From Stenogyne calaminthoides (taxonomy: Eukaryota > Streptophyta > Magnoliopsida > Lamiales > Lamiaceae), in contig JBBCBC010000026.1 in assembly GCA_037126765.1 (NCBI GenBank), positions 28,815,698-28,879,697 on the forward strand: a stretch of DNA of 64,000 nucleotides. The letters are read 5' to 3'. Within the stretch, counting starts at the first letter, position 1. Each line of letters opens with the position of its first letter. The position numbers were made by a program, and so were the translations under genes. Positions 37,577 to 49,370 of this stretch are shown here, one piece after another. The notes beneath the pieces are model-generated. The model was not told where the DNA came from, made no database searches, and saw only the letters and a program-made list of their open reading frames with translations.

Positions 37577-38340
37577 TATTGATTGACACATGGCAGATGG
37601 TAGTTAAGCCACTTGTAAGAATTTTAGGAGTGAAACTTCTCCTTTTATATATATAGATTATTATTCGGGTAAGATTATAAGTCGGCCGAACATATAATAT
37701 ATATGTGATGAAAATTCGTCTCATAAGCTTAATATAGTCAAATAATATTTTAAAAATTAAATTAAAAAAATCTCAATATTATGTTCATCACTCTTAGAAT
37801 TAGTGATATCTTTATGAAAATCAAAGTACACGTTTATAAAAATTTATGCACCAATTGCAATTGATACAATTTTGACTCATATTAATGGTTAATGATATGG
37901 TCAGACATGGCCTATATTAGCATAACCCACATCAATGGACAAAGAAATAGAGCTTGAACGCCTCTGAGATTTGGAAATCAAAGGTTCAAAGTCGAACGAC
38001 TCTGAACATAAATTCAACCAAAACACGATTAGATAAGAGTCAAACACATGTGCATTTGTGTTTTGATGGGATTTAACAATATTCGATTGAGAGAAGTTAC
38101 AGACGAATGAATGTGAATTTGGTTTTTGCCATCACTGGCAAAGCCGGATGGAAGCATTGAACTTGCTATAATGCGAATGAAATATGTCGGAATTTAGGGA
38201 GATGCATCCATTTTCTAAACCAGCAAACTTTGGGCTTTACCCGTATTCTAATCCACCTCATTTTCACAGGGATCCATTTGACTTTCCCCCACACAAACGG
38301 AAACTTCCTAATTTCCACCCACATACACCTGCCCACCCCC
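37577..38340. other. Intergenic DNA upstream of XTH copy B
   Basis: No separate gene. A plus-strand frame at 38184-38549 runs across the promoter and start of XTH copy B in another phase and is not credible. Confidence 0.4.
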
Positions 38341-38357
38341 AACCCCCATCTATTATC

Positions 38358-38365
38358 TATATATA
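38358..38365 (+). promoter_or_regulatory. TATA box of XTH copy B
   Basis: TATATATA lies 61-68 bp before the ATG, in a context (CATCTATTATCTATATATACACAT-like) related to copies A and C, so the promoter survives although the coding region is damaged. Confidence 0.55.
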
Positions 38366-38425
38366 CACATTTGGTTCACCATTTTATTTTCATCATCTAA
38401 AACACAACGCCATCGTCTCTCAACA

Positions 38426-39466
38426 ATGGCTACATTTTCAGAATTCATCTTCAATTTCTCAGCAGCAACGATGCTTCTTCTACTCTCCGTCCTGTTCGCT
38501 TCTGCTTCTGCTAATTTCCTTCATGTCACTTACGGTGGGGACCGCGTGAGGATTCTAGAAGGTGGCCGGACATTGACACTCTCTCTGGATCAAACCTCCG
38601 GGTCGGGATTCCAATCGAAGAAGGAGTATTTGTTCGGAAGATTCGATATGCAACTCAAGCTTGTTCCTGCTAACTCCGCTGGATCCGTCACTACATTCTA
38701 TGTACGCAATCCAAACTACTAATTAATCTTCTACTCTTAATTTATATATATCATGTGTGTACATATGTAATTAATTATATACTATATATGATTTTGGGGG
38801 TGCTGGGCACGATGAAATCGACTTCGAATTTCTGGGGAATTCAACAGGAGAACCTTACACGGTTCACACCAATGTTTATTCTCAAGGCAAAGGCGATAAA
38901 GAGCAACAATTTCGCCTCTGGTTCGACCCCACCACATCTTTCCACACCTACTCAATCCTCTGGAATACTCAACGAATCATGTAAGTCCATTAATTTATAA
39001 TTATTAGCCTTCCATTCTTCAATATATATTTGAACCAATTTAATGAATTGTACCTTTGTTCAGATTCTTGGTGGACAATATTCCAATCAGAGTGTACAAC
39101 AATCACGAAGCAATCGGAACTCCATTCCCAAATACCAAACCCATGAGGGTCTATTGCAGCTTGTGGAACGCCGATGATTGGGCCACGCAGGGTGGTCGGG
39201 TCAAAGCCGATTGGACTAAGGCCCCATTTGTGGCGACTTACCGCAACTTCAACATCAATGCATGTGCCCCTGGTGGATCATGCGGCGGTCAATCGGCAAA
39301 TTCAGTGAACAAGGAGGCCACCACGTGGCAAACAAAGGAACTTGATGCCAAAGAGAGAAACAGATTGAGATGGGTGCAACAGAAGCATATGGTATACAAT
39401 TACTGCTCTGATTCCAACAGATTTGCCAACGGATTTCCAGCTGAATGCAACCGCTCCAGATTCTGA
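38426..39466 (+). pseudogene. XTH: Xyloglucan endotransglucosylase/hydrolase, copy B (splice acceptor lost)
   Basis: Exon 1 (38426-38701) and exon 3 (39064-39466) are intact and close to copies A and C; exon 1 lacks three codons after the signal peptide. The start of exon 2 is damaged: in copy A intron 1 ends TTTGCAG followed by the codons for LSSI, but here a deletion removes the AG acceptor and those four codons. Sequence resumes at GGTGCTGGGCACGATGAAATC (about 38799). Retaining the intron gives a stop after about 98 residues. The next downstream AG (near 38847) would skip the DEIDFE catalytic residues. The exon 2 donor (after 38980) and the exon 3 acceptor are normal. It is in the same orientation as copy A and does not share its transposon flank, so it is an older duplicate. 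Confidence 0.85.
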
Positions 39467-41975
39467 AAACACCATCTTAATAAACTTGTTTATACGAATT
39501 CTTGATTCTTTGATTCCTTGATTCAATTGTAACAGTAATGTTTGTTATTCTACTCTGATTCGAGATTAATTTTGATTAATTCTTTTTTCTTCTTTTCTTT
39601 AGAGACGAAAATGTTTAACAAAATTGAGTAAACCCCTTAGAAACATAAAGAACAATAAACACAGCGGCTAAAGACTAGAAGGAAAACATTCCATAGAATT
39701 AGAACACCAATCCATCTCCAAAAGCTAATCTTAACACCATCGATCACTGATCTTTTTTCAGCCAGGGGCGAAATCCCCTTTGAATAATAAAATAGAAATA
39801 ACAACGTGCACGACCTTATAAGCATAAATGCACTTGTACAAGAGACTATAGTCAACTGAGGGAGGCCTCAAAGGGGAAGCGTTATTTCGATTTAAAGACG
39901 AAGAAAGGAAAAAGAAAAAGAGCAAGTCTAGTGTGAAAATTTTCATGTATAAAAATCTATAAAATTGTCATAAATCAACCATGTACACCCTAAACACTAA
40001 ATAATAAATCATAAATTATAATTTATTTGGACTGAGTGAACCATGAACTATTTGGGCCGAGTGAAACATGAACCACTCAATTTTATCTTACCTTCACCAA
40101 TTTCAGAATTTAATTGTAAATTAAAGTTTTTTCTGAAAATTTTCATATTAGACTTTGTCAAAGAAAAAACTGAAGAAGAAAAAAGTGCCTCTTCTCACTT
40201 TTCAAGCAAGTGCAATGCAACCCCATAACTTCTGTTGCCAGCTGGACATTAGTTGCTTGGCCATTGGCCAACCATTTTTTGAGTTGTTAATTGATTTTCA
40301 TATATTTAAATTGTCTTTTAATTTTCATAAATTTTAGATTGTAGTCGTTTTGGTAGGTCTACTTGTGAAGTTTATATTGTTTTTTGTCGTCTGCTGTCAT
40401 TCCAGATCGTGTGACCCTGTTTTCTCTACTTAGTTGAGAGCCTCTAATTTTCTTTTGTTAGTTGAGAGTTTTTCTTTTCTCTAGTTGAGAGTTTTGATTT
40501 TATTTTTCTTCGTATTGTCTTGTGTAAATTAATTTTGACGTGAGATATGTTGAAGATGATTTTTTAAAGGTATATTAAGACAACATAATGATTATGTGAT
40601 TTCTTTTGTTAGTAGAAAAACCAATAATTTGACTTATCGATTTATTATGACATTTGAGTCATTTATAAATTCTCATTATTGGGTCCAACGATTATGGATG
40701 ACTTTCTTGATTATTTTTATTCTAGCATTTAAGTTATAATAATTCTTAAAAAAAACTTGCAATTGTTATTACAGTTTGGGGTCGGTGGCTCGACTCCGAA
40801 AAGTTGTTTTATTATTTACTCTTAGATTTAAATTTATACTATAATTATAATTAAAAAAATTCAATCGTTGACTATTTTTCGAAGTAGACCAAGGGTCAGA
40901 TTGATTAAATGTCTTACATATTACATTGTACTGTATACCCCAGCTATATTGTCGTGCAGTAGAGACAAGAGCATCTGATGGGTGACATTTGGCCGACTTT
41001 GGTCTGCTATCTCTGATTCTTGTTATAATTAAGTGGTCGTCTGCACCTATCACTTTGCTGTTCTAAGATATTTCTTCCCCTCTGAGGCAGATCTTTTGTG
41101 CAAGTGACCATTAGACGAGCTCAAATGAATAAATGTCATGGATTCTTCTGATGGAGATTTCTTCGTTCGAGCAAGCGGGCGAGCTATGACACTTGCGAAG
41201 AGATAATTATTATGAAGGATTTGTCGGTGAGACGTAATACAATTTATCACAATCAACACCCACCTCTCCCAAATTGATGAAGCGACAATGCTCAAATTAT
41301 GCCCTGTCACACCATGAGACGGTCTCATGCAAGTGTGTCTCATTAATTTTATTAATTTTAATTAATTGGGGATTTATTTTAATAATTCAAATAAATACAT
41401 AATAAATAAATTATTTCATATGCACAAAAATATAAGCAAGTTATATTTGAACAATAGTATTATTATATTTCATTTTAAACTGATTTCACTAAAATTAAAT
41501 TGCATAATTAAAAATAGAGCAAATTTGAGTTTTTTTTTTTTGTCTCACCAATTGACACAATTTTTTTTGTGCATTATGTACATAACCCCCAAATATTACC
41601 TTCCCCTTCAAGTATAAGGAGTAGTTCATGACTTTATGGCCTAGCGCCCCACGCCTATACATCAAACAAAATTCCCTTTTTGCAGTGATTTCATAAACCC
41701 TACAATCTTCCCGCACGCCTAAAGGTAGATCACCATTTTTGTATAATATTATATTATATATTTGTGATACCCAATTTTGTTTACACATTGAAACCCCAAA
41801 CTCCCCTGTTAGGTTGCTCTTATTCTTTCATAAAGTTTTTTTTTTTTTTTTTTTTGGAATTATCTATTGAAAATTGGTATGAAATCTAAGTGAAAGTTAT
41901 GTTTTTGTCGAGATGCATTCTATTTTGTTTGCTTATTTGAGTAGATTTATTTTAGGGTTTACAGGGATTATATAA
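39467..41975. other. Intergenic DNA between XTH copy B and the PMD-like gene
   Basis: No gene recognised. A minus-strand frame at 41050-41343 has no domain. A CATGAGACGGTCTCATG palindrome near 41313 belongs to the repeat type seen whole at 48820-48975. 41600-41975 is the probable promoter and leader of the downstream gene, with a long poly-T tract at 41839-41856. Confidence 0.4.
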
Positions 41976-42863
41976 ATGGCAGACGAGGTGGAGATCAACG
42001 GAAATTTTTTTGATGATCTCAGTTTAGAAGTTGCTGGGGATGAATCTCCGCCGAAAATTTGGATGCTGAATCAAAGGATCAGTGACCTCGAGCAAGAAAA
42101 CGACACAATCATTCGTGAAAATGAGGAATATCAGAAGCGAATTGAGGATTTGAAGGCTTCAATGAAAGAATTAAGCGCTGAGAACGTGGATTTGAAGAAA
42201 CAGTTGGACAAAGCGCAATCGGAAAATTCCGCGGCGGCGGTTGTGGGGGCGCGTGCGGCGGAGCTTGAAACCGAGGTGTCACGGCTGCAGCATGATTTGG
42301 TATCGGCGATGAGTGATTTGCAGGGATCAGCTGTTGAAGTATTGAATTTGAAGAGGGATTTAGAAGGTGTGAGAAGTAGGGAAAATGAGAAGGGTGTGAA
42401 ATTGGAGGCTATGGAGAAGGAGAAGGCGTCGTTGATGAGTAAAGTCGGGAAATTGGAGAAAGTCGAGAGCGGTTTGAGGGTTGAATTGATGGGGAAAGAA
42501 AGGGAGATTCAGGTTTTGAGGAACAATGTAGAGGAATTGGAAGTGGTTGTGGGGAATAGTAAGAGTTTGGAGACGTTGAAGAACGAATTAGAGACGGAAA
42601 TTGTGATCATGAAGGCTGAGATCATTAGGTTAGAGAGTAGTTTGGATGAGAAAGAGAAGGTGATTAGTGGCTTAGAAAGGAAGGAGAGAGCGATTCGCGA
42701 TGATGTTAATGATATCGATGTTGATAGTGTGATTGATGAAGGGGGTAAGAAGGGAATCGTTGGTGGTTCGAAACAATGGGATTGGTTGATTGCAGGGGGC
42801 TCAACCATTGCTGCTGTTGCTGCACTAAGTGTAGCTTACGTACGCTCTGCGAGAAGGCATTGA
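41976..42863 (+). CDS. Peroxisomal and mitochondrial division factor (PMD1/2)-like protein
   Basis: A single uninterrupted 295-residue frame. Residues 1-28 are acidic; about 29-245 are almost continuous heptad coiled coil rich in Glu, Lys, Leu and Ser. An acidic linker (VNDIDVDSVIDE) follows, and residues about 269-289 (WDWLIAGGSTIAAVAALSVAY) form one membrane segment ended by the basic tail RSARRH. That is a tail-anchored coiled-coil architecture, as in Arabidopsis PMD1 and PMD2, which sit on peroxisomes and mitochondria and promote their proliferation independently of the DRP3/FIS1 fission machinery. The ATG is the first in frame and is preceded by ATAA. The assignment rests on architecture and a recognisable N-terminus; another tail-anchored coiled-coil protein is possible. 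Confidence 0.8.
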   Translation: MADEVEINGNFFDDLSLEVAGDESPPKIWMLNQRISDLEQENDTIIRENEEYQKRIEDLKASMKELSAENVDLKKQLDKAQSENSAAAVVGARAAELETEVSRLQHDLVSAMSDLQGSAVEVLNLKRDLEGVRSRENEKGVKLEAMEKEKASLMSKVGKLEKVESGLRVELMGKEREIQVLRNNVEELEVVVGNSKSLETLKNELETEIVIMKAEIIRLESSLDEKEKVISGLERKERAIRDDVNDIDVDSVIDEGGKKGIVGGSKQWDWLIAGGSTIAAVAALSVAYVRSARRH

Positions 42864-44800
42864 TGTGAGTGATCTTTTAGGTTTACGTACGCCCCCCACC
42901 CCTCGAAAATATAGAGTTTTAGGTTTGATAATTGGTGTTTTCTGTTTGTCTTGGATACAAATTTGGTGAACATATATAGATGACAATTATGTAGCGTTAA
43001 TGGTAATAACACTCATATTTTCATTATAGAATTGCTTGGTTTTGATAGTTTGTGCTCGTGCATTCGCTCTGAACTCGTAGATTGTTATGTCATCAATGTG
43101 GTTAGAGCCATGATGAACAAGTGAGTTCTTTAACTGTGGGGTACTTGGTTTTTCTGATGATAGTCGTATTAAGTTCGCCAAAAGTGTGCTTAGTTACGCC
43201 CTGCTTTGCTTCGTTCAAGCCTCGATAAATCTTTACTTGCTTCATTCTATTTTGTACTGCTTGTATAGGTTTCATCAGGCTGGTTCTGTTTGTATTGCAG
43301 GATGATTGTGCTGGAGTTGATCATTCAGTTTTCTCAATATGTTTTAGGAATATGTGATCTTTGATGGTTAAATCTGTAAATGGGGCTTTGGAATTCAGAT
43401 ACATGCTGCCTAATATGCATATTTGTCCCCAACATTGTATTGAAAGTCTAATATTTGATGATTTATGCTTAGTTGATGCTGCTGTTGCTTAAATTTTGGG
43501 AATGAATGTTAATCTGTAAAAAATAAAAAATGATGTAAACAAACAACTGCCTTATAAGGCCTCAAATTTATTTGGGCCGTATTTGGGCCTTATTTTATGG
43601 CTTATGAACTGCATTCCTTAGGCCCGATGAGGTTTGCCATTTACAAGCATTGAGGCGCAAAATATAGCTGTGTGCTTTTAGCTTTCACAATTGGCGCAAA
43701 AGTGCAAGCAGAAAGACAGCGGTAAAAACAAGGCCTGCGGCTGGAGCAACTTTTTCTTTTTTCTTTTGAACCGGAACTGTATTTTAAATTTTAATAATTG
43801 AATAATATATAATTTTACTAGCGGTAAATAGTAACCTATTTATTATCGGTCAAACGAGTTCTGGACAAAAATTTCCCATCCTCTTTTATATAAAAAAGCT
43901 AATGTAAAAAACTTTTAGGTGATGTCTGTTTTGTATTTTAAGAATTAGGATTTAGATTTTGATATTTAAAATTGATTTTAGTTCATTATGTTTGAAAATT
44001 TAATTAAAAACTACCACCACACTATAAGTCTATTACTACACTACTAAAAAAAAAACCTAACCTTGTTATTTATCAGAATTATAAATTTTAAAATTTTTAG
44101 ATTTCAAAAATCGTTTTCTAAAAGTAACTTAAAATTAAAAAAAAAATTACCTTACTACACCATGCATTTTGTGCAACTTTAGTTCAATTTTGATAAAAAA
44201 TTGACGCATTTTAAAAAAACAACTTGAAGCATAATATGAGAAGCATTTTAAAGCATAATATGAGGAGTATTAATTTATATGAATGTAATTAGGGCTTTTC
44301 TATCGTGAGGGAGGATGTTCGCCCCTCCTAACATCAACCGATAAGATATTGACACATCATCTAACTTCGCCCTAAGCGATATAACTTCGTCATGAACGAA
44401 TTAATTAATTTTTAAATAAATATATATAAAATTATTTAAATATCCTTTATTGTTTTTAATTACAATATTTTGAGTTTAGTCCTATAAATTTATACAAATT
44501 TTAATATTAATCCCTTTACCAGGTTGTAACAAGTCATGCAATCGGTGAAGCTCATATGGATATTTTCTTCAACTTTTATTTTACTTTTTGTATTATGTGG
44601 CATTTAATTTGCTAATTTTATATTTTTAAATTAATAAGTATTTATTTTCTCTTTTATTTATTCCCCTAACCATTCTCAGCCGCCGCCAAACGGCCGGAAA
44701 GGACCCTGCCACAAATCATTGCCACAACACGAGAATTCAAAATCTAAAAATCGTTTAATCATCGAACTTCCCATTCTAACCCCAATCTCAAATCTCTGAC
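42864..44800. other. 3' flank of the PMD-like gene and intergenic DNA
   Basis: 42864-43540 is probably the 3' UTR, with intron-like sequence ending TTGTATTGCAG near 43300. Beyond that the sequence is AT-rich. I searched the minus strand here for later universal stress protein exons and saw none. Confidence 0.4.
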
Positions 44801-44805
44801 TCTAG

Positions 44806-44994
44806 TTACCGGTGGAGGAGAATCACGGCGTCGCCGGGCCGGAGGCAGTTGTCGACCGCCCACTTGACAACGTAAGCGCTCTCGTCGCTGAGATCCACGG
44901 CGATCCCGATGCGGCGGCGCGTGGAGGAGAGTGACGGCGATGGTGATAAGGCGACGGCGGGCTTGATGGCGGCGGCCTCTTGTGGATCGGCCAT
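44806..44994 (-). pseudogene. Universal stress protein (PHOS32/34-type), orphan first exon
   Basis: The minus-strand frame begins MADPQEAAAIKP and continues through a Ser/Pro-rich stretch into RRIGIAVDLSDESAYVVKWAVDNCLRPGDAVILLH. That is the start of the UspA fold, with the conserved hydrophobic strand and Asp of the nucleotide-binding domain. The frame then stops within two codons; family members normally continue with a V(S/R)PTSVLYGADWG segment and about 150 more residues. A GGTAAC donor-like site lies at the break, but no downstream exon was found in the 1.9 kb before the PMD-like gene. The GC-rich coding sequence contrasts with its surroundings. It is probably a 5' gene fragment; a very long first intron is the alternative. 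Confidence 0.65.
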
Positions 44995-45740
44995 AGCGGC
45001 GGCCGGACTACGAAAACGAGAGGTGTTTCAGCTGGATTGAATTAAATTAGGATTTGTTGAAAATTGGGGATGACGTAGATAGATGAGGGGTGGTTGTGGT
45101 GAACTGAAAGAATGAGAGAAGGAAAAGAGGTACAGAGGAAAAAAGAAAACGATGGTCTCACGTTTTTTAAGAAATAGGAAGAAGGTGATTAGCAGTGATG
45201 ATTGCTAGTTTTTCTTAATTTTGATATTATTTGTTTTTTTTTTTTGGCATTTTTTGTATAATTTTTTATTAGTATGTTGCACTTGCTGGATTATTAAAAA
45301 TAATTATACATATATAAAGGAAAAATAAAATATAAAAAAAATCCATGTAAGCAATGATTGGATTTGTGACCCTCTACATTCAGGATTAAATTCAAAAAAG
45401 TAAAAATGTTTGGTGACCAAAATCAAAATCAAAATCAAAATCAAAATCATAAAAAGTTATTGTGTTATAAAATATTTAATCTTTATTTCAAATGAAAAGA
45501 ATATTTTTATCATTTTATAATTATTAATTTAATTTATTAATAGGACGATACAATGCGATTGTAGTATGCACAGTGCAAATACCCTAGTGCAAAGTGCAAT
45601 CAATTAAAAATAAAATTATACGTAATTAAAGGGTTCCTGACGTTAGGAAGAGTGAAATCATTCCTAACCGTAGAAGATCCCAAGTAAGTAAGTATCAGTT
45701 TATATAAAAAAAGTATTATTTTGTCAACTGAATTATATTA
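44995..45740. other. Upstream flank of the stress-protein exon
   Basis: 45000-45200 is purine-rich on the plus strand (CT-rich leader for the minus-strand exon). AAATCA repeated about five times lies near 45421-45450. No other gene. Confidence 0.4.
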
Positions 45741-45997
45741 CTCTCTCCGTCCCAATCTTTATGGTAAAGTTCCCACTTTTTTTTGTCCCAATCTTTATGG
45801 GAAAATTACTTATACACTTTATTACTTTATCACTTTATCACATAAAATATTAATAAAAAATACTTTCTACCCCTAATTACTCATCACTTTATCATATAAA
45901 ATACTAATAAACAACTCTTCCTACCTCACCACTTTATCACTATTAAACTAAATGCTTATGAACAGTCACAATCCCACAAAGATTGGGATGGAGGGAG
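45741..45997. mobile_element. Stowaway-type MITE, family shared with 7758-8012
   Basis: Ends CTCTCTCCGTCCCA and TGGGATGGAGGGAG, flanked by TA (45739-45740 and 45998-45999). 257 bp. Better-paired ends than the copy at 7758-8012 suggest a younger insertion. Confidence 0.85.
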
Positions 45998-46224
45998 TAT
46001 CACTTTTTTAATAAATTAATATTTTTTTATCATATAAGCTTCTATTTTTTTCACGTGAAGTAATATTTTGTCCTTTTCCTTTTATTTTTCTTAATTCACG
46101 AAAGATATAGAAAATCAATTGTTGAATTTTTTTTGTCAAATTTGAATTTAAATTGCACCAGCGGTGAAATTAGGTATTATTACCACCTATTAATATAGGT
46201 ATGATTTAGTAATAAATAAAAGAG

Positions 46225-46370
46225 AAACACTTGTATGAGACCCCCTCTAATGGTGAGACGAGTATACATTAGACATTAACGTTTTAACATTTTGGGAGAA
46301 GTGGGTGTAATTTGTGCTAAGTTGTACTCGGTCTAATGCATGATATCATCTCTTACGTGTTTTTGTATAA
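46225..46370. repeat. Diverged relative of the GAGACGGTCTCA repeat
   Basis: Contains ACACTTGTATGAGAC at the left and GTACTCGGTCTAATG at the right, resembling the ends and interior of the element at 48820-48975, but with poorer symmetry. 46000-46225 holds nothing I recognise. Confidence 0.35.
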
Positions 46371-46499
46371 ATAAATATGAAATTTTAAAAAGAAAATGAA
46401 AAGTAAATAAGTCTGCGTAGAGGGGGCTAGTAGCCGCTGCCTACTTTTAAGACGTGAATTAAAAGCCTTTTTCCACCGCAGTTTTAACGTCTTTCTTTA

Positions 46500-48130
46500 T
46501 CTCTTCACATTTTACCTCTTCCCTCTTCCCTCTTCCTCGAGAATCGTGTAATTCTCATTTCAACCAAAAACCCCTTTCACACTCGCACACACACACGCAC
46601 CAGTTACATTACAGATAGGAGTGAGTATCAATGAGTCTGCCCTGTTTGGTTGCCACCCTCTCGAAACAAAACAAAAACAAAAGGTGTATAAAGATTCTGT
46701 CTCACTCACCAAATCCTTTTGAACAAAACACTATTGCTACTTCCTCTTTTTGTTTCCCTGTTAAAAGTTAAAACCAAACAATCCCTTAGCCCTATTTTGG
46801 GTTTTTTCTTCCAACGAGATTTGCTAATGGCTGTTGCATTCCCTGTTGAGCTACATTTTGTAGGAGGATGGGCTCTTCTCCTCCAAGGTAAAAGAGAGAG
46901 TGTTTGTTTCTTCTTCTTCTTGTTTTTTTTTGTTTTTTATATTCCAAGATTTGGGGTTCTTTGCGACCTGTTTTTCATTTTGATTAAGTTTGTTAGTGGG
47001 TTCTTGATAATTTTGTGTTTTGAGTTATAGAAATGTGTGTTCTTGATCTGTTCTTCATTTTGTTTGTATCTAGTGATTTGGAGGATTTGCAGGTTTAACA
47101 ACAGATTTTATTTATGCATTTTGTGTACTATTTTGCAAGATGCCACTACCCAATACTTATTTTCCATTGCGTTATGTTCTTATGTGTTTTATGATAAATT
47201 GCTTAAGATCCAATTTCTTGCTTTAGCAATGTAATAGTACTGATTTTGCTTATATAAATGACTCTGCATTTAGGGTGTGTGATTGAAATTCCAGAATTTG
47301 CAAGGTGCAAAAGCTTAGGCATTTCGCTATTCAAATCAAAGATGAGAAAGTTTTTACCCTTTTCTATTAACTGAATCCAATTTAGCCGCAGCAAGTAGTT
47401 TCAAAAGAGTGATTTGTTCATAATGATTTGAAATCAGCGGGCAATGTTGAATTCTTGAAATGCTGGTGAATGACTTATAATACTCCTAAATGATATTAGC
47501 CTCTGTGGATAAACATTATCTATTGAAAATTGAAGTATTTTTTGGAGAAAAGAGAGAATACATTAATGACCTGATTCCCAATCAATATCTCTTTGATTCT
47601 TTGCTTCACATGGTCATTTTATCCTTGGTTCTATTCCTTAAACAAAGCCTGAAATAGGCTAGACTAGATATTATAGTCTTATACTAATTCTAGATTGCTT
47701 GTCATAGAAAACTTTGCTTTGCTTGTCAACATTATGAGCCCATAAAATGTCACATATTCTCTACATTGATAGAGAGACAATCAAATTATTCGTTCAAGCA
47801 GGGTTATTTTGATGTCAATTGTTATGCAAATAATTAGTTGTTGAAAGATGTATCAATCTATTAAATCTGGATTCTAAGATTGCTTGCTTCTTTTCAAATT
47901 ATTCGTGTAGGTTGCAAAGTAGCAGAGGTTTGGAGCTTATCAATAATGAGATGAGTAATTTGGCGCTTTAGCGAAATATGTAGATTGACAGGTATATCAG
48001 TATTGAAGTAGGGAATGAAGCCATTGGTCCGTAAAGCTATTGAAACATTGTAACGTATCTGGTTAGTTTCAGATTGGGGTTCGTATATGAAACTACATCT
48101 TAGTTTTTGGAGGTTTCGACTATTCTTAAT
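46500..48130 (+). other. Possible transcribed locus, product unknown
   Basis: A CT-rich start-site-like region (46510-46610) and a TATAAAG (46686-46692) precede a short exon-like stretch. From the ATG at 46827 it reads MAVAFPVELHFVGGWALLLQ, then a CAAG/GTAAAAG donor (about 46890). About 1 kb further, TTCGTGTAG (47912) could be an acceptor for a segment ending at ACAG/GTATAT (about 47991). The downstream segment has early stops, so a conventional protein is unlikely. It could be a non-coding RNA, a short-peptide gene or a pseudogene. Inferred from signals only. Confidence 0.25.
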
Positions 48131-48819
48131 GTTCGTTAGTTCGAATTTTCATATTAATCGATCCTGATTTGCTCAATGCAAATGTGCAATGTGGTTACTC
48201 TTCTTGTTATGACATTGACCTCACTTGAGATGTGCATTAAATGCTTATTGTTAAATACTTTGGAATAGTCATTTTAAAAGATTCATAGATCACATCAAAG
48301 AATTAGATTGATGATCCTTCATTTAAGAATCCCAATCTCTTGTAAGTACTAAATAGATTCTTATATAGTCATGTAACTTTATGACGAAATGTCTTCTAAT
48401 CGTGTAAATTAGCCCATTTTGCTATTAGGAAATTTACCCTTAGTCTGTTTTTTGGGTGATACAACATTCACAATTCCTATCTTAATTCAAAATTTTCAAT
48501 TGATTGGATTTTTTTAAAAGAAAACGATTTTGACTTCCAAGTTTTGTTCAAGTCATGATCAAATCAAGCCTAACCAACTAAACTAAAATAATCTCAAATA
48601 ATGACAATTTCGAACGAACTATCTAAGAAGCATTTTTTTTAAGAAGTTGGCGACCAATTTTTTTTTAAAAAAAGTGTTTCTTAGGTGCTAGATGAGTTCC
48701 AAAACACACTCTAAGTTTAATTTAAGCATGTTAGGTAAACATTTTGAAAAAAAACAATAAATTTTGATTTATACTAGTTTGAACTTCGTCCGTCTCATAC
48801 CATCTTTTGTTTCTAAATA
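48131..48819. other. Intergenic DNA
   Basis: No gene. 48610-48720 has an imperfect fold (AAGAAGCATTTTTTTT and AAAAAAAGTGTTTCTTAG) that may be a remnant of the MITE family at 369-490. Confidence 0.35.
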
Positions 48820-48975
48820 AAATGTTACACAAATACTCGTATGAAACGGTCTCATACCCTGAAATGGTATACAAATTAGCACAAATCACACCACCCATTT
48901 CAAAGTGTTAAAACGTCAATGCCCAAATTATACTTCATCTAACTGTGAGACCGTCTCACGCAAGTGTGTCTCAAA
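48820..48975. mobile_element. MITE with GAGACGGTCTCA ends
   Basis: The left end ACTCGTATGAAACGGTCTCAT and the reverse complement of the right end ACTTGCGTGAGACGGTCTCAC match, so the element has TIRs of about 25 bp that are each near-palindromic. Similar pieces lie at 41305-41343 and 46225-46370. Superfamily not assigned. Confidence 0.55.
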
Positions 48976-49049
48976 TCTAAAAGCCCATTTCCTGTCAAAA
49001 AATAACGTAACAGCACAAATATTAAAGAAAAATAAATTGGAAGTCATTA

Positions 49050-49170
49050 AAAGTGTGGAGGCCCAGGAATAAATTCAACAAAACAAAGCCCACAAAGCCC
49101 AAATCAGTTAACCCTAGGGTTCTCTCTATCATAGCCCTATATAATCCCCCTCTTCCTTTTTCAGTTCATC
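49050..49170 (+). promoter_or_regulatory. Telo-box / site II / TATA promoter of the snoRNA cluster
   Basis: Two AGCCCA motifs (49087-49092 and 49096-49101; reverse of TGGGCT, site II) and a GGCCCA just upstream precede a telo-box palindrome AACCCTAGGGTT (49110-49121) and TATATAA (49138-49144). This combination is established for plant ribosomal protein and snoRNA genes, and the spacing puts the start near 49170, about 40 bp before the first snoRNA. Confidence 0.8.
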
Positions 49171-49208
49171 AATCGTTAGATCCATCTTCTTTTATTATAT
49201 TTAATTTT

Positions 49209-49285
49209 TTTGCAGTGAGGAATATTTCGTGACCGTAGACGCTTGTCGTCGGTGATGGCACAACCTCTAAGAAGTTCTGAGCAAT
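49209..49285 (+). ncRNA. Box C/D snoRNA 1 (18S rRNA guide)
   Basis: Box C GTGAGGA (49215-49221, one mismatch to RTGATGA), C' GTGATGG (49252-49258) and box D CTGA (49277-49280); a TTGC/GCAA stem closes the ends. Immediately upstream of box D, CCTCTAAGAAG (49264-49274) is complementary to the conserved 18S sequence CTTCTTAGAGG, as recalled. The rule of five nucleotides upstream of D points to the U at the start of UCUUAG, equivalent to the site guided in animals by SNORD61. No clear D' box, so the internal guide is not assigned. First gene of a polycistron. Confidence 0.75.
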
Positions 49286-49370
49286 ATTGTTTTTTTTTTG
49301 TGTTTTTATCATATTCCTTTTACTTTAATTTTTATTCACAGAAAAATTTAACTATTTCTCAATGAATTTT

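Noticed and set aside
38184..38549. 121-codon frame upstream of XTH copy B
   Set aside because: It crosses the TATA box and the start of copy B in another phase and has no similarity to known proteins.
41050..41343. 97-codon minus-strand frame
   Set aside because: No domain, signal or conserved motif; it ends in a MITE-derived palindrome.
46827..47030. Small membrane-like frame continuing MAVAFPVELHFVGG
   Set aside because: After a strong splice donor it becomes a translated T-rich intron-like tract, so the full frame is not a credible protein.
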